Below are positions 1 to 6,727 of a DNA stretch of 9,152 nt, piece by piece. The notes under the pieces were generated by a model. That model was not told the origin of the DNA, searched no databases, and saw only the letters and a program-made list of their open reading frames with translations. How positions within the stretch are numbered: position 1 is the stretch's first letter; each line of letters begins with the position of its first letter. A program made the position numbers and the translations under genes. Source of the stretch: Candidatus Sigynarchaeota archaeon (GTDB lineage: Archaea; Asgardarchaeota; Lokiarchaeia; Sigynarchaeales; Sigynarchaeaceae); assembly GCA_030587525.1 (NCBI GenBank), contig JAUQYW010000173.1, positions 1 through 9,152 on the forward strand, in the 5' to 3' direction.

Positions 1-233
1 GTGCTGGAACAGATCGCAACTGCTTGGATCTCGGGATCCTTGAAGATCTCGCCCGGATCGGCAACGAGCTTGACACCCAGCTCGCTCGCCCATTCTTTCA
101 ACTTGTCGTCGATCTTGACCTCGGCGATGGTCTTGACCTTGGCGCCGGGGACGTTTTTCACGAGATTTTCGGCGTGGATCTTGCCAATGCGGCCCGCGCC
201 GATGACTCCGAAGATGATTTTCTTGTCTACCAT
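1..233 (-). CDS. iolG: Inositol 2-dehydrogenase, Gfo/Idh/MocA family (N-terminal part only)
   Basis: Reading leftward from the ATG at 233, 77 codons stay open to the window edge, so only the N-terminal NAD-binding half of a protein normally about 330-350 residues long is visible. The start reads MVDKKIIFGVIGAGRIGKIH. It carries the Rossmann dinucleotide motif GAGRIG at residues 12-17 and the family's I-H-A-E-N-L continuation. The visible part ends in a VAICSS stretch, the beta strand that leads to the catalytic region in this family. Family knowledge: IolG oxidises myo-inositol to scyllo-inosose with NAD+, the first step of inositol catabolism. The name rests mainly on position, 44 bases downstream of iolE in the same operon; the N-terminus alone cannot separate IolG from other sugar dehydrogenases of this family (scyllo-inositol or glucose-fructose type). 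No strong Shine-Dalgarno lies directly before the ATG. Confidence 0.85.
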   Translation of the reverse strand, partial: MVDKKIIFGVIGAGRIGKIHAENLVKNVPGAKVKTIAEVKIDDKLKEWASELGVKLVADPGEIFKDPEIQAVAICSS

Positions 234-277
234 GGTATTCAACTCGCAATTATCTCTATCATATCACCAGTGTTTAC

Positions 278-1180
278 TTATAATCCAGTGAGCTTCTTGA
301 TGTACGCCCGTGCTTTCTTGGCATATTCGAGCGGGTTTGCCTTGGCGGGATCTTGTTCCGCCTCGACGACCATCCATCCCTCGTACTTCAGCTTCTCGAT
401 TTCGGCGAAGATGGGCTTGAAGTCGATGGCACCATCGCCCGGCACGGTGAACGTGCCTTCCTTGACCGACTGGAGAAACGACAGCTTCTTGTCCTTCACC
501 ATTTTTTTGATAGGATCGCGGATGTCCTTCAAGTGGATGTGGGCGATGCGCTTGCCGTGTTTCTTGAGAACCTCGAGTGGCGCGTTACCCCCGTCGGAGT
601 AATACAAGTGTCCCGTGTCGAGCAAGAGCCACACGAGCTTCGGGTCCGTCTTTTGCATGAGCGTGTCGACTTCCTTCGCGGTCTGCACGGTCGTGCCCAT
701 GTGGTGGTGGAACACGATCTTCATGCCGTTGTCCACGGCCAGCTTGCCGATCGCTTCCAGCCCTTTTGCCAGCTTGTCCCAGCCTGCGTCGTCCAGCACC
801 GGTTTCTTGTCGAACAGCGGCGTACCCATCTGCCCCTGGATGCTGTTTCCTTGCTCGGAGATCACGATGACCTTGGAGCCCATTGCCTTTAAGAACGCCA
901 TGTGCTTCTTGAACGCCTCGACCGTTTCTGCTTGCGGTTTCGTCGTGAACAATGCCGAGAACCACTGGCTCGCGATTTGTAACTTGTAGGGCGCCAGTGC
1001 CTTTTTCAACTGTGCAGGATCCTTGGGGTATTTTCCCCCGACCTCTGTTCCCTGGAAACCAGCTTCCGCCATTTCCTTGATGCATTGCTCGAACGGTATC
1101 TCCCCGCCAAGTTCAGGCATGTCATCGTTCGTCCAGCCGATCGGGGCGATTGCTAGCTTGATTTTCTTTGCATCGAGCAT
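278..1180 (-). CDS. iolE: Inosose dehydratase (xylose-isomerase-like TIM barrel)
   Basis: A complete 300-residue protein, the usual IolE length. The N-terminal signature WTNDDMPELGGE (residues 16-27), followed by the EAGFQGTEVGGKYP stretch, is typical of IolE within the AP-endonuclease-2/xylose-isomerase-like superfamily. Likely metal and active-site residues are in view: VISEQ near 106-110, HHH at 158-160, LDTGH at 187-191, HIHLKD at 214-219, and VVEAEQDP at 271-278 near the C-terminus. Known reaction: dehydration of 2-keto-myo-inositol (scyllo-inosose) to 3D-(3,5/4)-trihydroxycyclohexane-1,2-dione, metal dependent, cytoplasmic. The gene starts 15 bases after the iolD stop, with an AAGGT element about ten bases before the ATG, so it should be co-transcribed and translated from its own site. 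There is no signal peptide. A related sugar isomerase/epimerase is the only real alternative, and the iolB and iolD neighbours argue against it. Confidence 0.92.
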   Translation of the reverse strand: MLDAKKIKLAIAPIGWTNDDMPELGGEIPFEQCIKEMAEAGFQGTEVGGKYPKDPAQLKKALAPYKLQIASQWFSALFTTKPQAETVEAFKKHMAFLKAMGSKVIVISEQGNSIQGQMGTPLFDKKPVLDDAGWDKLAKGLEAIGKLAVDNGMKIVFHHHMGTTVQTAKEVDTLMQKTDPKLVWLLLDTGHLYYSDGGNAPLEVLKKHGKRIAHIHLKDIRDPIKKMVKDKKLSFLQSVKEGTFTVPGDGAIDFKPIFAEIEKLKYEGWMVVEAEQDPAKANPLEYAKKARAYIKKLTGL

Positions 1181-1195
1181 GTTTTATCTACCTTC

Positions 1196-3103
1196 TCAAT
1201 ACTTCCTCGCTGTTTTCATATTTGACTTCATCTTCTCGTGGGCAGCCTTGACTTTCTCCATGGTGCTCGTCTCCGCGACACCGACGCGCCACCACGACTC
1301 GTAGTTACCCGATTGGGAGAATCGCTTGATCTTGATGTGGATGAGGGTGGTCTTGTCCTCGTTCTTAGCTTTCCCGAGGGCATCCTTCAGATCTTCTAGC
1401 GACGTGACCGTGTAAGCCGCTGCACCGTAACTGCGGGCACTCGCGGCGTAATCGATGAGGTGGAATGGCCCGACCAGCTTGTCGGTTTCGGGATCGCGGT
1501 CCCGCAGCTCGTTACCAAAACCCTTGGATCCCTTGCCGAATCCTTCCGAACCGTGCGCGGTCGCGAGCCCGTTGATGCTGTTGAACCCCTCGCTGTCGAA
1601 GAGCAAGATCGTGAGTTTTTTATGCTCCATAAGGCTCGTCACGATCTCCGTGTGCATCATGAGATACCCGCCATCACCCTGGATGACATACACCTCGCGC
1701 CCGGGATCCACGAGCTTGATGCCGAGGCCTGCGGCGATCTCGTAACCCATGGTCGAAAACGCGTATTCGACGTGGTAAGTCTTTGGTGCTTTACATCGCC
1801 ACGTGCGCTGCAGGTCGCCGGGCATGCTACCAGCTGCGTTGATCATGACATCGTTCTCGCCCATGAACTCGTTGAGCACGCCGATCGCGGCGGGTTGCGG
1901 CAGGTACTTCTCGCCTTTTTCAGGCTTCATCGCCCGGAGGCGGTCGACTTCCGCATCCCATTCCTTCTTGAGCTTGCTGTACTCTGCCTCGTAGGCCTTG
2001 TCGACGCGATAGTTGAGCTTCTTGAGCTCCTTCCCGATGGCATCGAGGGCCTCCTTCGCGTCGGCGAGGACCTGCGTCGCGTCCATCTTGTAGGCATCGA
2101 AGCTGGAGACGTTGATCGCGAGGAGCTCCACGGCGGGATTCTGGAACGCCGCCTTGGACACGGTCGTGAAATCCATGAGCCGCGTCCCGATGGCGATGAC
2201 GAGGTCAGCGGTTTTTGCGATGATATTAGCAGCCTTGGTGCCCATAACACCCATTCCGCCGAGGTTTTGCGCCTGGTCCCAGCGAAGCGCGCTGTTCCCT
2301 GAATTCGTGAAGGTGACGGGTATCCCGGTCGCTTCAACGAATGCCTTGAGCTGTTCCGAGGCGAGGGAGTAGTGGATCCCGCCCCCGGCGATGATCACGG
2401 GGCGCTGCTTGCCCTTGATCTTCTGCACGGCGATGTCAAGTGATTGCCGCGAGATGGGTCGCCGGTCGATACGATGCACCCGTTCCTTGAAAAATTCTTC
2501 GGGATAATCATATGCTTGATCTTGAATGTCTTGCGGCAATGCCAGGCACACGGCGCCGGTGTCCGCTGGATCCGTGAGCACGCGCATGGCATTGATCGCG
2601 CTAGTCATGAGTGATTGCGGGGTGACGACGCGATCCCAGTACTTGCAGACGGGCTTGAAAGCATCCGTCACCTGCATGTTGAGATCCCGCGGTTGCTCTA
2701 TCTGCTGCAAGACGGGATCGGGTTGGCGGTCCACGAAGATGTCGCCGGGCAACAAGAGCACGGGAATGCGATTGGTAGTGGCGGTCGCGGCGCCCGTAAC
2801 CATGTTCGATGCTCCGGGGCCGATCGACGACGTGACAGCGAAGCAACCGAGACGGTCGAGGTGCTTGGCCGCGCCGACGGCGATGTGCACGCCGCCTTGC
2901 TCGTTCTGGATGCGGTAATATTTCAACAGATCCGCGTTCTGCTCAAGTGCCTGACCCAGTCCCGTGACTTGACCGTGGCCGAAGATCCCGAACACGCCCT
3001 TGATAAACTTGAATTTTTTTCCGTCGATTTCGACGTATTGCTGGCTCAAGAACTTGACCAGGGCTTGTGCCGTGGTCAGCCGTACGGTCTTTTCGTGTGG
3101 CAT
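1196..3103 (-). CDS. iolD: 3D-(3,5/4)-trihydroxycyclohexane-1,2-dione hydrolase (ThDP enzyme)
   Basis: A complete 635-residue protein, matching the usual length of IolD. It has the three-domain layout of thiamine-diphosphate enzymes (acetolactate synthase family). The N-terminal pyrimidine-binding domain carries FGIFGHGQVTGLGQAL (39-54) and the activating Glu in NEQGG (Glu68). A central Rossmann-like domain covers about 215-360. The C-terminal pyrophosphate-binding domain has the metal motif GDGGY at 476-480 and NSIN at 508-511. Known reaction: hydrolytic ring opening of the cyclic dione to 5-deoxy-D-glucuronate, the committed step of inositol breakdown. The frame stays open upstream to 3178, but I take the ATG at 3103: family homology begins there (MPHEKTVRLTTAQALVKFL), the extension would overlap iolB by 67 bases, and the extra 25 residues look unstructured. 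From 3103 the gap to the iolB stop is 8 bases, with a GTGA element before the start. Confidence 0.95.
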   Translation of the reverse strand: MPHEKTVRLTTAQALVKFLSQQYVEIDGKKFKFIKGVFGIFGHGQVTGLGQALEQNADLLKYYRIQNEQGGVHIAVGAAKHLDRLGCFAVTSSIGPGASNMVTGAATATTNRIPVLLLPGDIFVDRQPDPVLQQIEQPRDLNMQVTDAFKPVCKYWDRVVTPQSLMTSAINAMRVLTDPADTGAVCLALPQDIQDQAYDYPEEFFKERVHRIDRRPISRQSLDIAVQKIKGKQRPVIIAGGGIHYSLASEQLKAFVEATGIPVTFTNSGNSALRWDQAQNLGGMGVMGTKAANIIAKTADLVIAIGTRLMDFTTVSKAAFQNPAVELLAINVSSFDAYKMDATQVLADAKEALDAIGKELKKLNYRVDKAYEAEYSKLKKEWDAEVDRLRAMKPEKGEKYLPQPAAIGVLNEFMGENDVMINAAGSMPGDLQRTWRCKAPKTYHVEYAFSTMGYEIAAGLGIKLVDPGREVYVIQGDGGYLMMHTEIVTSLMEHKKLTILLFDSEGFNSINGLATAHGSEGFGKGSKGFGNELRDRDPETDKLVGPFHLIDYAASARSYGAAAYTVTSLEDLKDALGKAKNEDKTTLIHIKIKRFSQSGNYESWWRVGVAETSTMEKVKAAHEKMKSNMKTARKY

Positions 3104-3111
3104 GATGCTCG

Positions 3112-3966
3112 TCACTTCTTGATCTTGTCTTTTTTTGGCGGCCAGATCGCGTCCTCGTTGTCCTTTTTCATGACCCATGCGTGAGCGGGATCAAATACAG
3201 GCGTACCAGACTCAGGACCATATGGCTTGCCATCGAGATGGCGTATCGCCCACAAGTAATACATAGCATAGCCAGGGGCGGATGTTTGCGGGTGCGTGAC
3301 GCCGAAAATCTTGACCGTGTCGCCGTGCTTGACCTTCACCACCTCGTCGCCGAGCATACAAAAGCCGAAGCCTTGCTCGGGCAGGAAGCGGTAATGGTAT
3401 ATCTCGGGCTGGACATGCCAGTGTGGGGGATAGCTCGACCACTTTCCCGGGTAATTGATAACCTCGCCCAGTACCAGGTTGGCTTCCTTGGGCGCATTCG
3501 ATCGGTCGAAGATCGTGCGAACGACGCGCGTCGACATCTCGCGCATGGTGCCCTCGCCGCGCAACTCGCTCTTGCAATCCGCGGGCTTGTAGAGCTTCGG
3601 TGCGAACGATTTCTCGTTCCGGGTCAAGACCAGGGCGATCTCTACATCGCAATTCCCCGCCTTTATCGCCACCGCGACATTCCCGGCGACGTGGAGGCAC
3701 CACGGGTTCTCATCGAATAACGAAGCTCGCACTACCTTTTCCTTGATCTCCTTGCTACTCCCGCTCTCCTTCCACGAGGCAGTGATCTCGCCGTTCATGA
3801 GGAGAATGGCCTTTTCCATTTCCTGATCGAGGGAACACGATTGATTTTTGCCGAGGCGCAAGATCCCGAAATCCATCTTCGTATTTTTCGGATCATCCCA
3901 CGGCAGCTCCTCAATCTTGACGATCCAGGTCATACCGTTTGCGAATTTCGGGGTAGGAATTTTCAT
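3112..3966 (-). CDS. iolB: 5-deoxy-glucuronate isomerase (bicupin)
   Basis: A complete 284-residue protein (IolB is usually about 270). It is a two-lobed cupin. The metal site is in the second lobe: the NYPGKWSSYPPHWH stretch gives His182 and His184, with Glu188 following in QPEIYHY. HPQTSAPGY (225-233), the conserved IolB closing motif, comes after it. Known reaction: isomerisation of 5-deoxy-D-glucuronate to 2-deoxy-5-keto-D-gluconate, downstream of IolD. It is the first gene of the operon. I take the ATG at 3966; a TTG at 3978 is in frame, but it would add only MVFF and has no ribosome-binding support. Neither start has a clear Shine-Dalgarno (the upstream bases are a T run), so translation may be from a nearly leaderless transcript, as is common for first genes in archaea. 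The C-terminus is Lys-rich (KKDKIKK). Confidence 0.92.
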   Translation of the reverse strand: MKIPTPKFANGMTWIVKIEELPWDDPKNTKMDFGILRLGKNQSCSLDQEMEKAILLMNGEITASWKESGSSKEIKEKVVRASLFDENPWCLHVAGNVAVAIKAGNCDVEIALVLTRNEKSFAPKLYKPADCKSELRGEGTMREMSTRVVRTIFDRSNAPKEANLVLGEVINYPGKWSSYPPHWHVQPEIYHYRFLPEQGFGFCMLGDEVVKVKHGDTVKIFGVTHPQTSAPGYAMYYLWAIRHLDGKPYGPESGTPVFDPAHAWVMKKDNEDAIWPPKKDKIKK

Positions 3967-3979
3967 GAAAAAAACCAAT

Positions 3980-4000
3980 CTTGTTTATTGCAAAAACAAG
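3980..4000. promoter_or_regulatory. Operator-like inverted repeat over the iolB transcription start
   Basis: The 21 bases read CTTGTTT, a 7-base core ATTGCAA, then AAACAAG. The two 7-base arms are exact inverted copies, and one of the three core pairs also matches, so 8 of 10 pairs are symmetrical. The site lies between the iolB TATA-like element (about 4007-4015) and the iolB ATG (3966), covering the place where an archaeal transcript would begin. A repressor bound here would block initiation, which would suit an inositol-inducible operon. It could instead form a weak hairpin in the transcript. Inference only; no regulator gene is in the window. Confidence 0.4.
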
Positions 4001-4006
4001 GTATCT

Positions 4007-4015
4007 CTATATATG
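4007..4015 (-). promoter_or_regulatory. TATA-box-like element of the iol operon promoter
   Basis: On the minus strand the bases read CATATATAG, preceded by a purine-rich GGAGGAAATAA stretch that could act as a BRE. An archaeal start site about 25 bases downstream would fall near 3984, leaving a leader of roughly 18 bases before the iolB ATG. This fits the lack of a Shine-Dalgarno. No convincing bacterial -35/-10 pair was seen here by eye. Confidence 0.45.
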
Positions 4016-4121
4016 TTATTTCCTCCAGGGCTCATCAAATTGAACGCGAGAATGAATGAACCTAACATTTCAATGCTGTTCCAAGGGGGTAAGCCATAAT
4101 TCGTGAATTGACCACGTGGTG

Positions 4122-4316
4122 CTAGAAAACGAGGATTACATCTTTAGCATCGACTTGACAAACGTCTCCTTGCACGTTGCCAACAAACAAGGCACCGGAT
4201 GCCAAACCCACCCGTGCCGCGATGCCTTCACGAAGATTTGTGTGGTGCTCGATTCCCAGATCAAGATAGGATACACTTAGGAAGGCCTGGGCTTCACACA
4301 GCCGGATCTCTTCGCC
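4122..4316 (-). pseudogene. Possible remnant of an unidentified gene
   Basis: On the minus strand 64 codons are open between a TAA (4317-4319) and a TAG (4122-4124). The reading is protein-like and includes LREGIAARVGLASGALFVGN. About half of its codons begin with G, a mark of real coding sequence. The same frame beyond the TAA (4320-4538) shows only about a quarter G-starting codons and looks random. The open part has no ATG; the first GTG is at codon 36. This suggests a truncated leftover whose upstream part is gone, rather than a working gene. I do not recognise the family. It could also be chance. Confidence 0.25.
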
Positions 4317-4526
4317 TTATCCATAATTTTCGCGATAGAGAATTATCTGTATCCCATATCCATTACAAGCCAGTTCCCGAAACCAAGTCATGCAATAAAT
4401 GTAAGTGAAAGCCCCAATCAGGTTCACGCTCTTTCTTCGAAACATAGAATCGACGGTTAAACCGCTTACCGTTGAAGCTCGTTGAGGAGGCTCAGACGGT
4501 CTATTGACCATTTTTGGATGAATCCC

Positions 4527-4536
4527 GTTTATAAAC
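4527..4536 (+). promoter_or_regulatory. Archaeal TATA box of the surface-protein gene
   Basis: GTTTATAAAC contains TTTATAAA, close to the archaeal TATA consensus, and is a perfect 10-base palindrome. A start site about 25 bases downstream would be near 4556-4558, giving a leader of 13-15 bases before the GTG at 4571. The leader contains GTGAGTGA, whose GTGA core resembles an archaeal ribosome-binding site. Confidence 0.55.
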
Positions 4537-4570
4537 ACCTTACGCGCATGGTAATAGTGAGTGACTGAAA

Positions 4571-6610
4571 GTGGAGAGATCTAAATCGAATCGAATCCGG
4601 CACATCTTGTTCGATCTCGTCGTTCTTGGGCTCATAGTGAACATGGTTGCATGGTATGGCATCACGAGTGATCAAGTTTTGCGGACACACCAAAAGTTCG
4701 ATGAACAATCGTTTAACGAGAGCTGGGTGGAGACTATGGAGGAGAACTTCGAGAATATGACGCTGGGGGCCTCGTTCGAGACCGGGCGCCCCGGTTGGTT
4801 GGCGTATAGCGCGAGCTATGGTACTTCCACTGCCCAGAACATTGCGGGCTCATTAATGGGTAGAGTGTATGCCTCCGGCTACAACTATTATTATATGAGG
4901 TATGCCTTTTCCACCGCGGGCACCTACACGTCGGGTGTGAAGATCGATTTCGATATGGCCGCGGGCGCGACGAATATGTACCGTCAGGTCATGATCTGTC
5001 CTAACAGCTCATCGGACTACTGGTACATCGCCTTCGGTTCGACTGGCAACATCGTTGCACGGCACGTTTCATCGGAAATCGTCCTCAGGACATATACGGC
5101 CAACACGCGCTATCACGTCACGCTCGAGTTCGTCGGAAATATGCATACGATCGACATAACCATCAATGGAACGAAGTACACCAACGGCGGTGCCCATTTC
5201 TCGACGGCATACAGCACCGCCTCGATGATCCAATGGTTCTATGTACACTGTCGCGATTCCGGTGCCGGATGGATCGCTGTCGACAACATCGACGCGAGTT
5301 GGAGCATCAGGTCTTATCCCGATGAACCGTCGATCACGCATCCCTCGGACATCACATATACGATGGGCCAGACCGGGTACCAGATCTCGTGGACCATTAC
5401 GGATGCCAACGCCAGCACGAAAACCTACATGACGTATGCCAATGGCTCGTCGATCGCCAGCGGCTCATGGATTTCGGGTGTGGCTGTAACACAAAATGTC
5501 ACCGGCTTGCCGATCGGTTCTTATAACTACACGATCGTCGCGAATGACGGGCTCGGCCACTCCGCTCAGGATACGGTCATCATCAACGTCCTCGCGAACC
5601 AAGCGCCGACTATAACGCATCCCGCAGACATCATGTACACAGGAGGTCAGACAGGGAACTATATCTATTGGACGATCACAGATGCGGGTACCACCACGCG
5701 AACTTACACGATATATGTCAATGGCTCGTCGCTCACCAGCGGTTCGTGGACATCAGGCACAACGATTATGCGGAGCGTCGACGGCTTATCGGTCGGCTCG
5801 TACAACTACACGATCGTCGTGAACGACGGACTTGGCCTCTCGGCGCAAGACGAGGTCATCGTCCGGGTGTTGAACGGGATCCCGACGATCACTCATCCTT
5901 ACGACATCATATACACATGTGGCTACACGGGTCACACGATCTGGTGGACGGTCTACGATTCGAGCACGATCACGCGGACATACACGATATACGTGAACGG
6001 ATCCTCGCTCACCACCGGCACATGGACAACAGGAAATTCCTTCTCGCGAAGCGTCGACGGCCTGGCGATCGGCTTTTATAACTACACGATCGTCGCCACC
6101 GACGGCTATGGAGGCACGGTGCAAGACACGGTCATCGTCCAGGTCTTGAACGGGATCCCATGGATCACACAACCTTATGATACCACCTATACGTGGGATC
6201 AGACGGGCGTCGCCGTCTCATGGACTATCACCGATTTGAGCGCTACCACGCCGGTCTATACGATCTACGCCGACGGCCATGTCATCGCAACTGGCACTTG
6301 GGATTCGGGCGTGGCGGTGACTTTAAACCTTGACGGCATTGCCCCTGGAACGTACAACTTCACGATCGTCGTCATAGATGGATTCGGCGCCCGTGTCCAA
6401 GACCAAATGTGGCTCATAAGGTTGGATGAACAGACCACCAGCCCGCTTCAAGAAGCCGGGCCCGGCATCGCGTTGGTAATATTGGGCATCCTCGGTGCAA
6501 GCCTGATCCTAATGCTAGTAGTTGGAGCGGTCGTGAGCTCGAAGCTAGGGATAGGAAAACCTCAAATGACGAGGCGAAAACCGGAAGAAGAGGGGATAAT
6601 TTCCCCATAA
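4571..6610 (+). CDS. Single-pass surface protein with lectin-like domain and four Ig-like repeats
   Basis: A 679-residue protein with a GTG start; an in-frame TGA (4562-4564) just upstream limits other choices. Layout: a short basic N-terminus, then a hydrophobic helix at about 12-32 (signal peptide or anchor); a concanavalin/LamG-like beta-sandwich at about 55-245, ending in VDNID; four Ig/cadherin-like repeats of 92-93 residues (253-618); a hydrophobic C-terminal helix at about 631-656; and a charged tail KPQMTRRKPEEEG. The layout predicts a large ectodomain on one C-terminal anchor with a short cytoplasmic tail. At least a dozen N-x-S/T sequons, several repeated as YNYT and NGSS, suggest heavy N-glycosylation. 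Three cysteines are seen; Cys143 and Cys227 could pair. The repeat type resembles ectodomains I associate with Asgard archaeal surface proteins. A role in adhesion or glycan binding is inference; the ligand is unknown. Its own TATA box precedes it, and a secreted caspase-like gene follows on the same strand. Confidence 0.85.
   Translation: MERSKSNRIRHILFDLVVLGLIVNMVAWYGITSDQVLRTHQKFDEQSFNESWVETMEENFENMTLGASFETGRPGWLAYSASYGTSTAQNIAGSLMGRVYASGYNYYYMRYAFSTAGTYTSGVKIDFDMAAGATNMYRQVMICPNSSSDYWYIAFGSTGNIVARHVSSEIVLRTYTANTRYHVTLEFVGNMHTIDITINGTKYTNGGAHFSTAYSTASMIQWFYVHCRDSGAGWIAVDNIDASWSIRSYPDEPSITHPSDITYTMGQTGYQISWTITDANASTKTYMTYANGSSIASGSWISGVAVTQNVTGLPIGSYNYTIVANDGLGHSAQDTVIINVLANQAPTITHPADIMYTGGQTGNYIYWTITDAGTTTRTYTIYVNGSSLTSGSWTSGTTIMRSVDGLSVGSYNYTIVVNDGLGLSAQDEVIVRVLNGIPTITHPYDIIYTCGYTGHTIWWTVYDSSTITRTYTIYVNGSSLTTGTWTTGNSFSRSVDGLAIGFYNYTIVATDGYGGTVQDTVIVQVLNGIPWITQPYDTTYTWDQTGVAVSWTITDLSATTPVYTIYADGHVIATGTWDSGVAVTLNLDGIAPGTYNFTIVVIDGFGARVQDQMWLIRLDEQTTSPLQEAGPGIALVILGILGASLILMLVVGAVVSSKLGIGKPQMTRRKPEEEGIISP
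5327..6424 (+). repeat. Four tandem Ig-like protein repeats (period 92-93 residues)
   Basis: Repeats begin at P253, P346, P438 and P530 of the surface protein, each opening with a PTITHP-type motif (PSITHP, PTITHP, PTITHP, PWITQP). Each continues with a TYT..Q/YTG strand, W-T-I-T-D, an NGSS..SGSW loop (changed to DGHVIATGTW in repeat 4), a V-DGL turn, YNYTIV and a final QD..I..VL strand. Repeats 2 and 3 are the most alike. Repeat 4 has diverged most, losing the NGSS sequon and changing YNYT to YNFT. At DNA level they differ by many silent changes, so this is an old duplication. Confidence 0.85.
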
Positions 6611-6685
6611 AATTAGAAATCGGCGATGAAAATGCCTTTCGCTCTCAAACTTTCGCCTGGAATGACGACAAGTAAATAATCGTGG

Positions 6686-6718
6686 TTTAAAAGAATATAA
6701 TCGATTGACAAGAAAGGA
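6686..6718 (+). promoter_or_regulatory. Promoter and ribosome-binding site of the caspase-like gene
   Basis: A TATA-like TTTAAAAG at 6686-6693 lies about 35 bases before the start codon. The AAAGGA at 6713-6718 is a Shine-Dalgarno-like site. It touches the ATG at 6719, too close to serve it, but is 9 bases from the in-frame ATG at 6728, which favours the latter as start. A start site 25 bases from the TATA centre would fall at about 6714, close to the Shine-Dalgarno, so one of the two elements may be fortuitous. A shared transcript from the upstream gene is also possible, since I saw no clear terminator in 6611-6685. Confidence 0.4.
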
Positions 6719-6727
6719 ATGAAAGAA

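Larger units (their letters stand above)
3979..4570. other. Divergent intergenic region between the iol operon and the surface-protein gene
   Basis: About 590 bases without an intact gene. From left to right it holds the iol operator and promoter (3980-4015), an exact 10-base palindrome ACCACGTGGT (4111-4120, no known role and expected by chance several times in 9 kb), a possible gene remnant on the minus strand (4122-4316), and an AT-rich stretch leading to the TATA box at 4527-4536. No tRNA, hairpin terminator or CRISPR-like repeat was seen. The two flanking genes are transcribed away from each other, so both promoters should lie here. Confidence 0.6.

Noticed and set aside
1460..2302. 280-codon open frame on the plus strand
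   Set aside because: It lies wholly opposite iolD, whose ThDP motifs and length are unambiguous; long antisense frames are expected in such G+C-rich codon use.
3104..3178. N-terminal extension of iolD by 25 codons
   Set aside because: It overlaps iolB, adds a charged segment unlike the family, and the ATG at 3103 fits the usual IolD start.
2615..3184. 189-codon open frame on the plus strand
   Set aside because: It is antisense to the iolD N-terminus and the iolB end, with no recognisable motif.
4111..4120. Exact palindrome ACCACGTGGT as an operator
   Set aside because: Ten-base perfect palindromes are expected about nine times in a window this size, and it is not close to either promoter.
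4116..4280. 54-codon plus-strand frame starting at GTG
   Set aside because: It is codon-aligned antisense to the minus-strand fragment that has the better coding composition.
4317..4538. 73-codon minus-strand frame with an ATG
   Set aside because: First-position G content is low and no family is recognised; it covers the promoter region of the divergent gene and looks like chance.
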